From: JBCDLI01 sp038745535
GTDB taxonomy: Bacteria; Pseudomonadota; Alphaproteobacteria; Rhizobiales; Rhizobiaceae
DNA: 24,291 nucleotides
Direction of reading: 5' to 3'
NCBI GenBank assembly: GCA_038745535.1
Contig: JBCDLI010000040.1
Coordinates: 1 to 24,291 of the forward strand
Numbering within the stretch: position 1 is the stretch's first letter; every line of letters starts with the position of its first letter. Positions 7,859-14,810 of the stretch are shown piece by piece. The notes below the pieces were generated by a model. That model saw only the letters and a program-made list of their open reading frames with translations. It did not search any database and was not told the origin of the DNA. The position numbers and the translations under genes are program-made.

Positions 7859-8619
7859 TACGCCGCTGCGGCCGCTGCAAGCACGTCAGCGTAGCCGTTC
7901 GCCTCAAGTTCTTTTGCAATGTCCTTGTCGCCCGACGTCACGATCTTGCCCTTTGAAAGCACGTGCACGGAGTCGGGCACAATGTAGTCAAGCAAGCGCT
8001 GGTAGTGGGTGATGACAATGGTTGCGCGATCAGGTGAGCGCAGCGCGTTCACGCCATCAGCGACGATTTTGAGCGCATCAATATCGAGGCCAGAGTCCGT
8101 CTCATCGAGCACGCAGAGTTTCGGCTGGAGAAGCTTCATCTGCAGAATTTCCGCGCGTTTCTTCTCGCCACCCGAGAAGCCGACGTTGAGCGGACGCTTG
8201 AGCATCGCCATGTCGATGTTCAGCGTCGCCGCGCTTTCTTTTACCAGACGTAGGAAGTCTGGCGTCGTAAGTTCCTCTTCACCGCGTGCCTTGCGCTGCT
8301 CGTTCATAGCGACTTTCAGAAACTGCATCGTCGCGACGCCTGGGATTTCCATTGGGTATTGGAATGCCAAGAAAATACCCGCCGCAGCGCGTTCAGCCGG
8401 ATCCATCTCCAATATGCTCTCGCCATTGTAGAGAATGTCGCCGCTGGTGACCTCATAATCCTCGCGACCTGCGAGAATGTAAGACAGGGTCGATTTACCG
8501 GAGCCATTGGGCCCCATGATCGCGGCAACCTCGCCGGGGGAAACGGTGAGATTGAGGCCTTTGATAATTTCCGTTCCCTCTTCAGCGATTGAGGCATGAA
8601 GGTCTTTGATTTCCAGCAT
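7858..8619 (-). CDS. sufC: SufC, Fe-S assembly ATPase
   Basis: An ABC-type ATPase of 253 residues that works with SufB and SufD in the cytoplasm. Walker A is GPNGSGKS (36-43), the Q loop is FLAFQYPMEIPGV, the ABC signature is FSGGEKKR (148-155), Walker B ends in LDETDSGLD (171-179) as typical of SufC, and the H motif is VITHYQ. A GGAGACAG site precedes the ATG. It lies 21 bases after the small membrane-protein gene and overlaps sufD by one base. The alanine run at the very C-terminus is slightly unusual but harmless. Confidence 0.97.
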   Translation of the reverse strand: MLEIKDLHASIAEEGTEIIKGLNLTVSPGEVAAIMGPNGSGKSTLSYILAGREDYEVTSGDILYNGESILEMDPAERAAAGIFLAFQYPMEIPGVATMQFLKVAMNEQRKARGEEELTTPDFLRLVKESAATLNIDMAMLKRPLNVGFSGGEKKRAEILQMKLLQPKLCVLDETDSGLDIDALKIVADGVNALRSPDRATIVITHYQRLLDYIVPDSVHVLSKGKIVTSGDKDIAKELEANGYADVLAAAAAA

Positions 8620-8640
8620 TTCGCTGTCTCCGTCCGAAAT

Positions 8641-8823
8641 TTATTTGCGCTTAAAGAGCGCTCTCATTGCAAAACTAACGCCAGCGACCATTCCAAGAAG
8701 GCCAGCCGACAACATTGCGTTGTTCAAAGGATCTAAAAAGTATCCAATCGCTGTTGCGATAAGAATTGACGCGGCACCGATCAGTCGTGTGGTGCCAGCG
8801 TCACGTTGCGCTCCGTTAGCCAA
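8641..8823 (-). CDS. Small two-helix membrane protein inside the suf operon
   Basis: A 60-residue protein of unknown function. Residues about 13-29 and 35-53 are hydrophobic helices separated by a short DPLNN turn, and the protein ends in LFKRK, so both ends are probably cytoplasmic. The start is TTG at 8823, supported by GGAGGG five bases upstream, which lies inside the codons for the conserved LEGSVG end of SufB; no better in-frame start exists. It overlaps the end of sufB by eight bases and precedes sufC by 21, so it should be co-transcribed and translationally coupled. It is not a recognised Suf component. The composition looks like a real membrane protein, but I cannot prove expression. 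Confidence 0.7.
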   Translation of the reverse strand: MANGAQRDAGTTRLIGAASILIATAIGYFLDPLNNAMLSAGLLGMVAGVSFAMRALFKRK

Positions 8824-10285
8824 CGGAGCCCTCCAAGCTGATGCCGATCAGCTTTTGTGCTTCAACCGCAAATTCCATTGGCAGCTCTTGAATGACCTCT
8901 TTCACGAAGCCGTTGACGATGAGTGCGATGGCTTCCTCTTCGGGAATGCCGCGCTGCATACAGTAAAAAAGCTGATCCTCTGAGATCTTCGAGGTCGTCG
9001 CTTCGTGCTCGAATTGGGCAGACGAATTGTTAGCCTCAATATACGGCACTGTGTGTGCGCCGCAGTCATTGCCGATCAAAAGCGAGTCGCACTGGGTGAA
9101 GTTGCGTGCATTCTCCGCCTTGCGATGGGCTGAAACCTTACCGCGATAGGTGTTTTGCGAACGGCCTGCGGAGATACCTTTCGAGATGATGCGGCTCGAA
9201 GTATTCTTGCCGAGATGAATCATCTTCGTGCCGCTATCGATCTGCTGCGCACCGTTTGACACTGCGATTGAGTAAAACTCACCGCGGGAATCATCGCCGC
9301 GCAGAATGCACGATGGGTATTTCCACGTGATCGCGGAGCCCGTTTCAACCTGCGTCCAAGAAATCTTCGCGCGGTCTCCCCGGCAGTCGCCACGCTTCGT
9401 CACGAAGTTGTAAATACCGCCCTTGCCTTCCATGTCGCCCGGATACCAGTTCTGGACCGTCGAATATTTGATTTCGGCGTCTTCCATGGCAACAAGCTCA
9501 ACGACCGCTGCGTGCAGCTGATTTTCGTCGCGCTGTGGCGCGGTACAGCCTTCTAGGTAGGAGACATAAGCACCCTTTTCGGCGATGATGAGTGTACGCT
9601 CAAACTGGCCGGTATTTTCCGCGTTGATGCGGAAATATGTGGACAATTCCATCGGGCAGCGAACACCTTCGGGCACGTAGACAAAAGAACCGTCGGTAAA
9701 GACAGCCGAGTTCAGCGCCGAATAATAATTGTCTGCGACCGTCACGACCGAAGCGAGATACTTCTTCACAAGCTCAGGGTATTCGCGGATCGCCTCGGAA
9801 ATCGACATGAAGATCACGCCCGCTTTCGCCAGCTCGTCCTTAAATGTCGTTACAACCGACACGGAATCAAACACCGCATCCACCGCAACCCTACGCTCCT
9901 GAACGCCGGCCAGAAGCTCCTGTTCAGCAAGCGGGATACCAAGCTTCTCGTACGTTTTCAGGATTTCAGGATCGACATCATCGATGGTCTTTGGCCCTGT
10001 TACGCCTTTCGGCGCCGCGTAATAGTAGATGTCGTTGAAGTCGATTTTTGGATAATCGACGCGGGCCCAATCGGGCTCCTCCATCTTCAGCCAACGCTTG
10101 TAAGCGTCGAGACGCCACTGAAGCATCCACTCTGGCTCGTCTTTTTTGGCAGAGATAAAACGGATCACGTCTTCGGACAGGCCCTTTGGCGCCCTGTCCA
10201 TTTCGATCATGGTCTCAAAGCCATATTTGTACTGGTCCACATCAATCTGTGCGACCTGATCGATTGTTTCCTGAACAGCGGGCAT
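8816..10285 (-). CDS. sufB: SufB, Fe-S cluster scaffold subunit
   Basis: The 489-residue product is the main scaffold protein of the SUF pathway. It shows the family segments GFETMIEMDRAPKGLSEDVI near the N-terminus, EGVRCPMELSTYFRIN, YLEGCTAP, KRGDCRGDRAKISWTQVETGSA, CDSLLIGNDCGAHTVPYIE, and the ending ISLEGSVG. AGGAG lies six bases upstream of the ATG. A 110-base gap separates it from the desulfurase gene upstream, and that gap carries its own promoter with two ICE-like boxes, so sufB probably heads its own transcript. Length and sequence are normal for the long alphaproteobacterial form. Confidence 0.97.
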   Translation of the reverse strand: MPAVQETIDQVAQIDVDQYKYGFETMIEMDRAPKGLSEDVIRFISAKKDEPEWMLQWRLDAYKRWLKMEEPDWARVDYPKIDFNDIYYYAAPKGVTGPKTIDDVDPEILKTYEKLGIPLAEQELLAGVQERRVAVDAVFDSVSVVTTFKDELAKAGVIFMSISEAIREYPELVKKYLASVVTVADNYYSALNSAVFTDGSFVYVPEGVRCPMELSTYFRINAENTGQFERTLIIAEKGAYVSYLEGCTAPQRDENQLHAAVVELVAMEDAEIKYSTVQNWYPGDMEGKGGIYNFVTKRGDCRGDRAKISWTQVETGSAITWKYPSCILRGDDSRGEFYSIAVSNGAQQIDSGTKMIHLGKNTSSRIISKGISAGRSQNTYRGKVSAHRKAENARNFTQCDSLLIGNDCGAHTVPYIEANNSSAQFEHEATTSKISEDQLFYCMQRGIPEEEAIALIVNGFVKEVIQELPMEFAVEAQKLIGISLEGSVG

Positions 10286-10297
10286 TCCCGGCTCCTG

Positions 10298-10353
10298 TTT
10301 ATATTCGTTCTAAACTAGATATAGGCAGTAGCGCAGTTTTGAAAAGTTCTAAA
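10298..10353 (-). promoter_or_regulatory. sufB promoter with two ICE-like (Irr) boxes
   Basis: The minus strand carries TTTAGAACTTTTCAAAA (10353-10337) and TTTAGAACGAATATAAA (10314-10298), with centres 39 bases apart. Against the Irr-box pattern TTTAGAA-NNN-TTCTAAA, the first has one mismatch and the second two. TTTTCA (10345-10340) and TATATC (10323-10318) are spaced 16 apart and make a plausible -35/-10, so the first box covers the -35 and the second lies at or just past the transcription start. Irr control of suf genes is known in Rhizobiales; binding here is inference. Confidence 0.6.
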
Positions 10354-10395
10354 GTAGAAAATTGACAATTAATGACTGCTTTTTTTGTCTAAGGT

Positions 10396-11535
10396 CTAAC
10401 GTGCTGAAATTTCGAGCAATTTCGCAGTAAATGCGTTGAGGTCAGCAGGCGCCGTATCGGGCGAAAATGACATGCGAATTGCGCCTTCGTCGGAATTTAC
10501 GCCCATTGCGGCCAGCACATGGCTTTTTCCAACCTTACCAGAAGAACACGCCGAGCCGGACGAGACGGCGAATCCGGCGAGGTCAAAGGCGATTTGTAGT
10601 GTCTCAGCCTTTTTACCCGGCACAGAGAGGTAGACCGTATTGCCGACGCGGGGCGCGTTCTCAGCGTGAACAACGATATTTGCGCCGCGTGTGCGCATAT
10701 CGTTGATGAGTGTATCCCTCACGGTTTTCAGGCTCTCAAATTTGGTCAATCGATCTTTCGCGACTTCGGCTGCAGCGCCAAAGCCTGCCAGAATTGTGAC
10801 GGCCTCGGTGCCGGAACGATGTCCACGCTCTTGGCCGCCGCCGGTAAGCAATGGCGTGGGCATCATCAGGTCGGAAAAAGCGATGATGGCGCCTGCGCCC
10901 TTCGGGCCGCCGATTTTGTGTGACGAGACTATTAAAAAGTCAGCGTGGCCGTCGGTGATGTCGATTGAAACCCGACCTGCCGATTGCGCGCAGTCCAGCA
11001 CGAGAACCGCGCCATGGGCTTTTGCTACGGCAGAAATCTCTTCGACTGGTTGGATACCGCCAGTCTCACTGTTCACGTGGTGGCAGGCGATGAGTGCAGT
11101 GCCACTGGTTTTGTCGTGTGCTGAAAGTGATGTTTCCAGGGATGGCAAATCAATAAGCCCATCAGACGTGACTGGTACGACCGTCATCGCCTTTTTTGAA
11201 AACTGTCCGCCACCCAACGTGCAGGGGTGATCGCTTGCACAGACATACAAATGGCTCATCATCAGTTCTGCGCGGCCCATCGCATATCTCGGAGTGAGTA
11301 GCGTCGAAGCAGCCTCCGTGGCGCCGGATGTGAAGACCACGTGTTCGGGCTTTGCATTCACAAGATCGGCGACCTGACGCCGTGCCTTTTGGACAAGCGC
11401 TTTTGCCGCGCGACCGTTTCCATGCACCGACGCGGGATTGCCGTCTTTGTCCATTGCATCGATCATCGCAGCTCGCGCTTCGGGCAACAGCGGCGCGGAG
11501 GCATTATAGTCGAGATATACAGTTCTCCGGGACAC
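10396..11535 (-). CDS. Cysteine desulfurase, group I (IscS/NifS-like), operon position of sufS2
   Basis: A PLP-dependent desulfurase of 379 residues. The PLP lysine is K207 in SSHKIGGPKG, and the catalytic cysteine is C330 in the long mobile loop SSGSACSSGKVGKSHVL, which is the IscS-type loop rather than the SufS type. The start is GTG at 11535 (MSRRTVYLDYNAS), with an AGGAA somewhat far upstream. It precedes sufB in the same direction with 110 bases between, matching sufS2 of the Agrobacterium suf operon. It may feed sulfur to SufBCD or to other pathways such as tRNA thiolation. The divergent neighbour is an alpha/beta hydrolase. Confidence 0.94.
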   Translation of the reverse strand: MSRRTVYLDYNASAPLLPEARAAMIDAMDKDGNPASVHGNGRAAKALVQKARRQVADLVNAKPEHVVFTSGATEAASTLLTPRYAMGRAELMMSHLYVCASDHPCTLGGGQFSKKAMTVVPVTSDGLIDLPSLETSLSAHDKTSGTALIACHHVNSETGGIQPVEEISAVAKAHGAVLVLDCAQSAGRVSIDITDGHADFLIVSSHKIGGPKGAGAIIAFSDLMMPTPLLTGGGQERGHRSGTEAVTILAGFGAAAEVAKDRLTKFESLKTVRDTLINDMRTRGANIVVHAENAPRVGNTVYLSVPGKKAETLQIAFDLAGFAVSSGSACSSGKVGKSHVLAAMGVNSDEGAIRMSFSPDTAPADLNAFTAKLLEISAR

Positions 11536-11672
11536 GATCGTGAAATTCCTGCAGATGTCGAAAAAGATTGAAATTGCGTTGGTTACTTCTCTATGACGGC
11601 GAAGGATTTCAAGAACAACACAATGCGTTGAATAGCGGCAGGTTCTCGCCGCTCCGCGATCTAGGGGTAAGC

Positions 11673-12356
11673 ATGCCAGAAGTCATTTTTGCAGGTCCAG
11701 CCGGACGTCTAGAGGGACGTTATCAGCCGGCCGAAGATCCGAACGCGCCAATCGCGATGATCTTGCACCCGCACCCTCAGTTCGGCGGCAACATGAACCA
11801 CCCGATGATCTATAACCTGTTTTACATGTTCAAAGAGCGTGGGTTCACGACCCTACGCTTCAACTTCCGCAGCATTGGACGCTCACAGGGTGAATTCGAT
11901 CACGGTGTTGGCGAACTTTCTGATGCTGCCGCTGCATTGGACTGGGTGCAGACCCTGCATCCGGAATCAAAATCCTACTGGGTTGCCGGATATTCGTTTG
12001 GCGCGTGGATCGGTATGCAGCTGTTGATGCGCCGTCCTGAGATTGAGGGCTTTATGTCGATTGCCCCGCAGCCAAACATCTATGACTTTGCATTTCTTGC
12101 GCCTTGCCCCTCGTCCGGTTTGATCATCCACGGTGAGGAAGATCGTGTGTCTGCACCAAAGGACGTTCAGGTCCTTGTCGATAAGCTGCATACGCAAAAG
12201 GGTATTTTGATTACCCAGCGCACGATGGCGGGCGCAAACCATTTTTTCCAAGGTCACGAGCAGGAGCTTCTAGATGAGTGTGCGGGCTATCTGGATGCCC
12301 GTCTCCGTGGTGAGTTGATCCCTGACAATGTCGTAAAACTGGTCGGCAAACGCTGA
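11673..12356 (+). CDS. Alpha/beta hydrolase
   Basis: The product of 227 residues has the alpha/beta hydrolase fold: an HPHPQFGG oxyanion region near 32-39, the nucleophile serine S108 in GYSFGAW, acid D157 in HGEEDRV and histidine H190 in ANHFF. I chose ATG at 11673 (MPEVIFAGPAGRLEG) because AGGGG lies just upstream and the conserved sequence begins here; the frame is open back to 11568 but that part looks non-coding and contains a possible promoter (TTGAAA at 11568, TATGAC at 11592, spacer 18). This subfamily is widely conserved in Rhizobiales, sits near suf genes, and has no established substrate. It ends four bases before the convergent anmK stop. Confidence 0.92.
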   Translation: MPEVIFAGPAGRLEGRYQPAEDPNAPIAMILHPHPQFGGNMNHPMIYNLFYMFKERGFTTLRFNFRSIGRSQGEFDHGVGELSDAAAALDWVQTLHPESKSYWVAGYSFGAWIGMQLLMRRPEIEGFMSIAPQPNIYDFAFLAPCPSSGLIIHGEEDRVSAPKDVQVLVDKLHTQKGILITQRTMAGANHFFQGHEQELLDECAGYLDARLRGELIPDNVVKLVGKR

Positions 12357-12368
12357 CCGGTCAGCGTT
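12349..12368. repeat. Perfect 20-bp palindrome spanning two convergent stop codons
   Basis: AACGCTGACCGGTCAGCGTT is its own reverse complement and includes the last codon and TGA of both the hydrolase and anmK, so both proteins end in arginine encoded by CGC. As RNA it could form a stem with a CCGG loop from either side, but no run of U follows on either strand. It may serve as a bidirectional transcript end or may simply reflect two similar gene ends. Confidence 0.8.
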
Positions 12369-13476
12369 CCGGAGCGGAAATTATGCCACCAGTGCAGGCC
12401 TCTTCGCATCCAGTTGTTGTTGGAAAGGTCAATGCCAGACCGCGCAGCGATCTGACAGCAAGATAAGCCCAACACTGCGCCTCCATCGCGTCGCCATTTA
12501 GTCCGACGGCATCAGCAGTGATGACTTCGCCAACCACTTTTGAAGCAAGCGTTTTCATAATGGCTTGGTTGCGCGCGCCTCCGCCAGCGATGATCCAGCG
12601 ATCTGGCAAAATTCCCGCGGTGTGGGCAGAGCGCGCGATGCTCTCGGCAGTTACCGCTGCAAGCGTTGCCGCTCCATCTCCTGCTGAGAGATCGGGCATT
12701 TGCGCCAGTGTGAAGTCATTCCTATCAAGCGATTTTGGATATGGCGTGTCGAAGAACGGCGAAGACAAGTAAGTGTCCACAACGCTTTGATCTACCGATC
12801 CTTGCAGCCCCAGTTGGCCGTTTTCATCAAAGCTTCGGTTTGTGTTCTGCGTCATCCACTGGTCGATCAACGCGTTACCGGGCCCGCAATCGAAGGCAAC
12901 TGGTGGATACCCTGTCCGGACAAACGTCACGTTTGAAATTCCGCCAATATTCACAAAGGCAGTGGTCTCGTGGTACGGAAACTTCTTCGACAGCGCTTGG
13001 TGAAAGACAGGCACCAGCGGCGCACCCTGCCCGTTGTTTTCCATGTCATTTGCGCGCATATCCCAGACAATGGGGACATCTAACTTGTTCGCAAGCTCTT
13101 GGCCGTCACCCAACTGAACTGTCAGACCTTGCTCTGGTCGGTGCAAAACGGTTTGCCCATGGAAACCGATCACATCAATATCGTGTGCATTGACGTTGTG
13201 CTCTGCAAGGAAGCTTTCGACGGCACGGGCGTGGCATGCCGTTATCATCGCTTCAACTTTGGCGAGGTTGCCCGGTCGTTCGTCTCGAACCTTGATCAGC
13301 TTTGCGTCCTGCAGGGCATCCTCGATCAGCTGTTTATCGGTCGCGCTATATTTGAACGTTTCAAACGGTCCGAATTCAATCACTGCAAGGCCGTCTGTCT
13401 TGAGAAGAGCCACATCAATTCCGTCCATCGATGTGCCGCTCATCAAACCAATTGCTGTCTTTATTTTGCTTCCCAT
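12361..13476 (-). CDS. anmK: Anhydro-N-acetylmuramic acid kinase
   Basis: The enzyme converts 1,6-anhydro-MurNAc to MurNAc-6-phosphate with ATP in cell-wall recycling. The N-terminal signature GLMSGTSMDGID (10-21) is diagnostic. Other family segments are GFHGQTVLHRP, the QLGDGQELA loop, FVNIGGISNVTF, FDCGPGNALID and IIAGGGARN. At 371 residues it is of normal length. ATG at 13476 is the natural first residue of the conserved region. It is divergent from tyrS with 75 bases between, a common arrangement in this group, and convergent with the hydrolase. Confidence 0.96.
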   Translation of the reverse strand: MGSKIKTAIGLMSGTSMDGIDVALLKTDGLAVIEFGPFETFKYSATDKQLIEDALQDAKLIKVRDERPGNLAKVEAMITACHARAVESFLAEHNVNAHDIDVIGFHGQTVLHRPEQGLTVQLGDGQELANKLDVPIVWDMRANDMENNGQGAPLVPVFHQALSKKFPYHETTAFVNIGGISNVTFVRTGYPPVAFDCGPGNALIDQWMTQNTNRSFDENGQLGLQGSVDQSVVDTYLSSPFFDTPYPKSLDRNDFTLAQMPDLSAGDGAATLAAVTAESIARSAHTAGILPDRWIIAGGGARNQAIMKTLASKVVGEVITADAVGLNGDAMEAQCWAYLAVRSLRGLALTFPTTTGCEEACTGGIISAPER

Positions 13477-13551
13477 TCACAGTTGCTTTCTGGACAACAA
13501 TTGCAGCCGTGTTAGACGCTGCACTGCACTATCGGCAAGGCTTTCGGGGCA

Positions 13552-14805
13552 ATGGCAAGCTACAATTCAGACTTCCTCCGCGTTCTCAATGAGCGGGGCT
13601 TTATCCATCAATGCTCAGATTTTGAGGGGCTGGACGCGCTTGCCAAGAAGAATGAAGTCATTGCCTATGTAGGCTACGATTGCACAGCACCATCGCTGCA
13701 TATCGGCAATTTCCTGTCGATGATGATGCTCTATTGGCTGCAGCAGACTGGAAACAAGCCGATCACGCTCATGGGCGGCGGGACCACGATGGTAGGTGAT
13801 CCATCCGGTAAGGATGAAACGCGCCCGATGCGTACAATCGAAGAGATTGAGGCGAACAAGATGTCGATCAAAGGCGTCTTTGAGAAGCTATTGAAGTTTG
13901 GCGATGGGCCTACAGACACGATTATGACCGACAACGCCGAGTGGCTGCTCGGTCTTGGATATATCGATATGCTCCGCGACGTTGGGCGGCATTTTTCGGT
14001 AAACCGAATGCTCACAATGGATTCCGTCCGGCTCCGTCTGGATCGTGAACAAGAGATGAGCTTCATCGAGTTCAACTACATGGTCTGCCAGTCCTACGAC
14101 TATGTTGAGCTTGCACGTCGCTACGGCTGTAATTTGCAGATGGGTGGTTCCGATCAATGGGGCAACATTGTCAATGGCGTCGATCTTGGGCGTCGTATGG
14201 GCACGCATCAACTTTACGCTTTGACCACGCCGCTGCTCACCACTGCTTCCGGTGCAAAGATGGGAAAGACCGCGAAAGGTGCGGTCTGGCTCAATGCCGA
14301 CATGTTCTCTCCGTGGGACTTTTGGCAGTACTGGCGCAATACAGAAGATGCTGACGTTGGTCGGTTCTTGAAGCTCTTCACGCTGCTTCCGATGGATGAA
14401 ATCGCCCGGCTAGAAGCCCTTAAAGGTGCCGAGATTAATGAGGCCAAAAAGGTGCTTGCAACGGAAGCAACAGCTTTGCTTCACGGTCGCGACCAGGCGG
14501 AAAAAGCGCTGGAGACCGCACGTCAAACCTTTGAAGAAGGCGCTGCGGCCGCAGATCTGCCGAGCATTGAGATCAGTCGAGATGATCTGGCCTCTGGCAT
14601 TGGCGTGCTATCGCTGTTTGTTGACGCAGGGCTCGGTGGTTCGAACAGTGAAATTCGGCGTCACATCAAAGGCGGAGCGATAAAGATCAACGACAACCCA
14701 GTCAGTGATGACAAGACGCTCGTGACAGAACGCGACGTGGCTGAAGGGGTGATCAAACTGTCGCTTGGTAAAAAGAAGCACGTGCTCGTGAAGCCCGCAG
14801 TGTAA
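13552..14805 (+). CDS. tyrS: Tyrosine-tRNA ligase
   Basis: A class I aminoacyl-tRNA synthetase of 417 residues that charges tRNA-Tyr. The HIGH-type motif is HIGN (50-53), the tyrosine-binding region contains YMVCQSYDYVEL and QMGGSDQWGN, and the KMSKS-type motif is KMGKT (236-240). An S4-like RNA-binding domain fills the last 70 or so residues (SNSEIRRHIKGGAIKINDNPV). The ATG is preceded by CGGGGC. It ends five bases before the stop of the convergent AsmA-like gene. Confidence 0.97.
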   Translation: MASYNSDFLRVLNERGFIHQCSDFEGLDALAKKNEVIAYVGYDCTAPSLHIGNFLSMMMLYWLQQTGNKPITLMGGGTTMVGDPSGKDETRPMRTIEEIEANKMSIKGVFEKLLKFGDGPTDTIMTDNAEWLLGLGYIDMLRDVGRHFSVNRMLTMDSVRLRLDREQEMSFIEFNYMVCQSYDYVELARRYGCNLQMGGSDQWGNIVNGVDLGRRMGTHQLYALTTPLLTTASGAKMGKTAKGAVWLNADMFSPWDFWQYWRNTEDADVGRFLKLFTLLPMDEIARLEALKGAEINEAKKVLATEATALLHGRDQAEKALETARQTFEEGAAAADLPSIEISRDDLASGIGVLSLFVDAGLGGSNSEIRRHIKGGAIKINDNPVSDDKTLVTERDVAEGVIKLSLGKKKHVLVKPAV

Positions 14806-14810
14806 ATCCC

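Noticed and set aside
10374..10390. Run of seven T between the desulfurase and sufB, considered as a terminator
   Set aside because: On the transcribed minus strand the run reads as A, and no stem precedes it, so it cannot be an intrinsic terminator for these genes.
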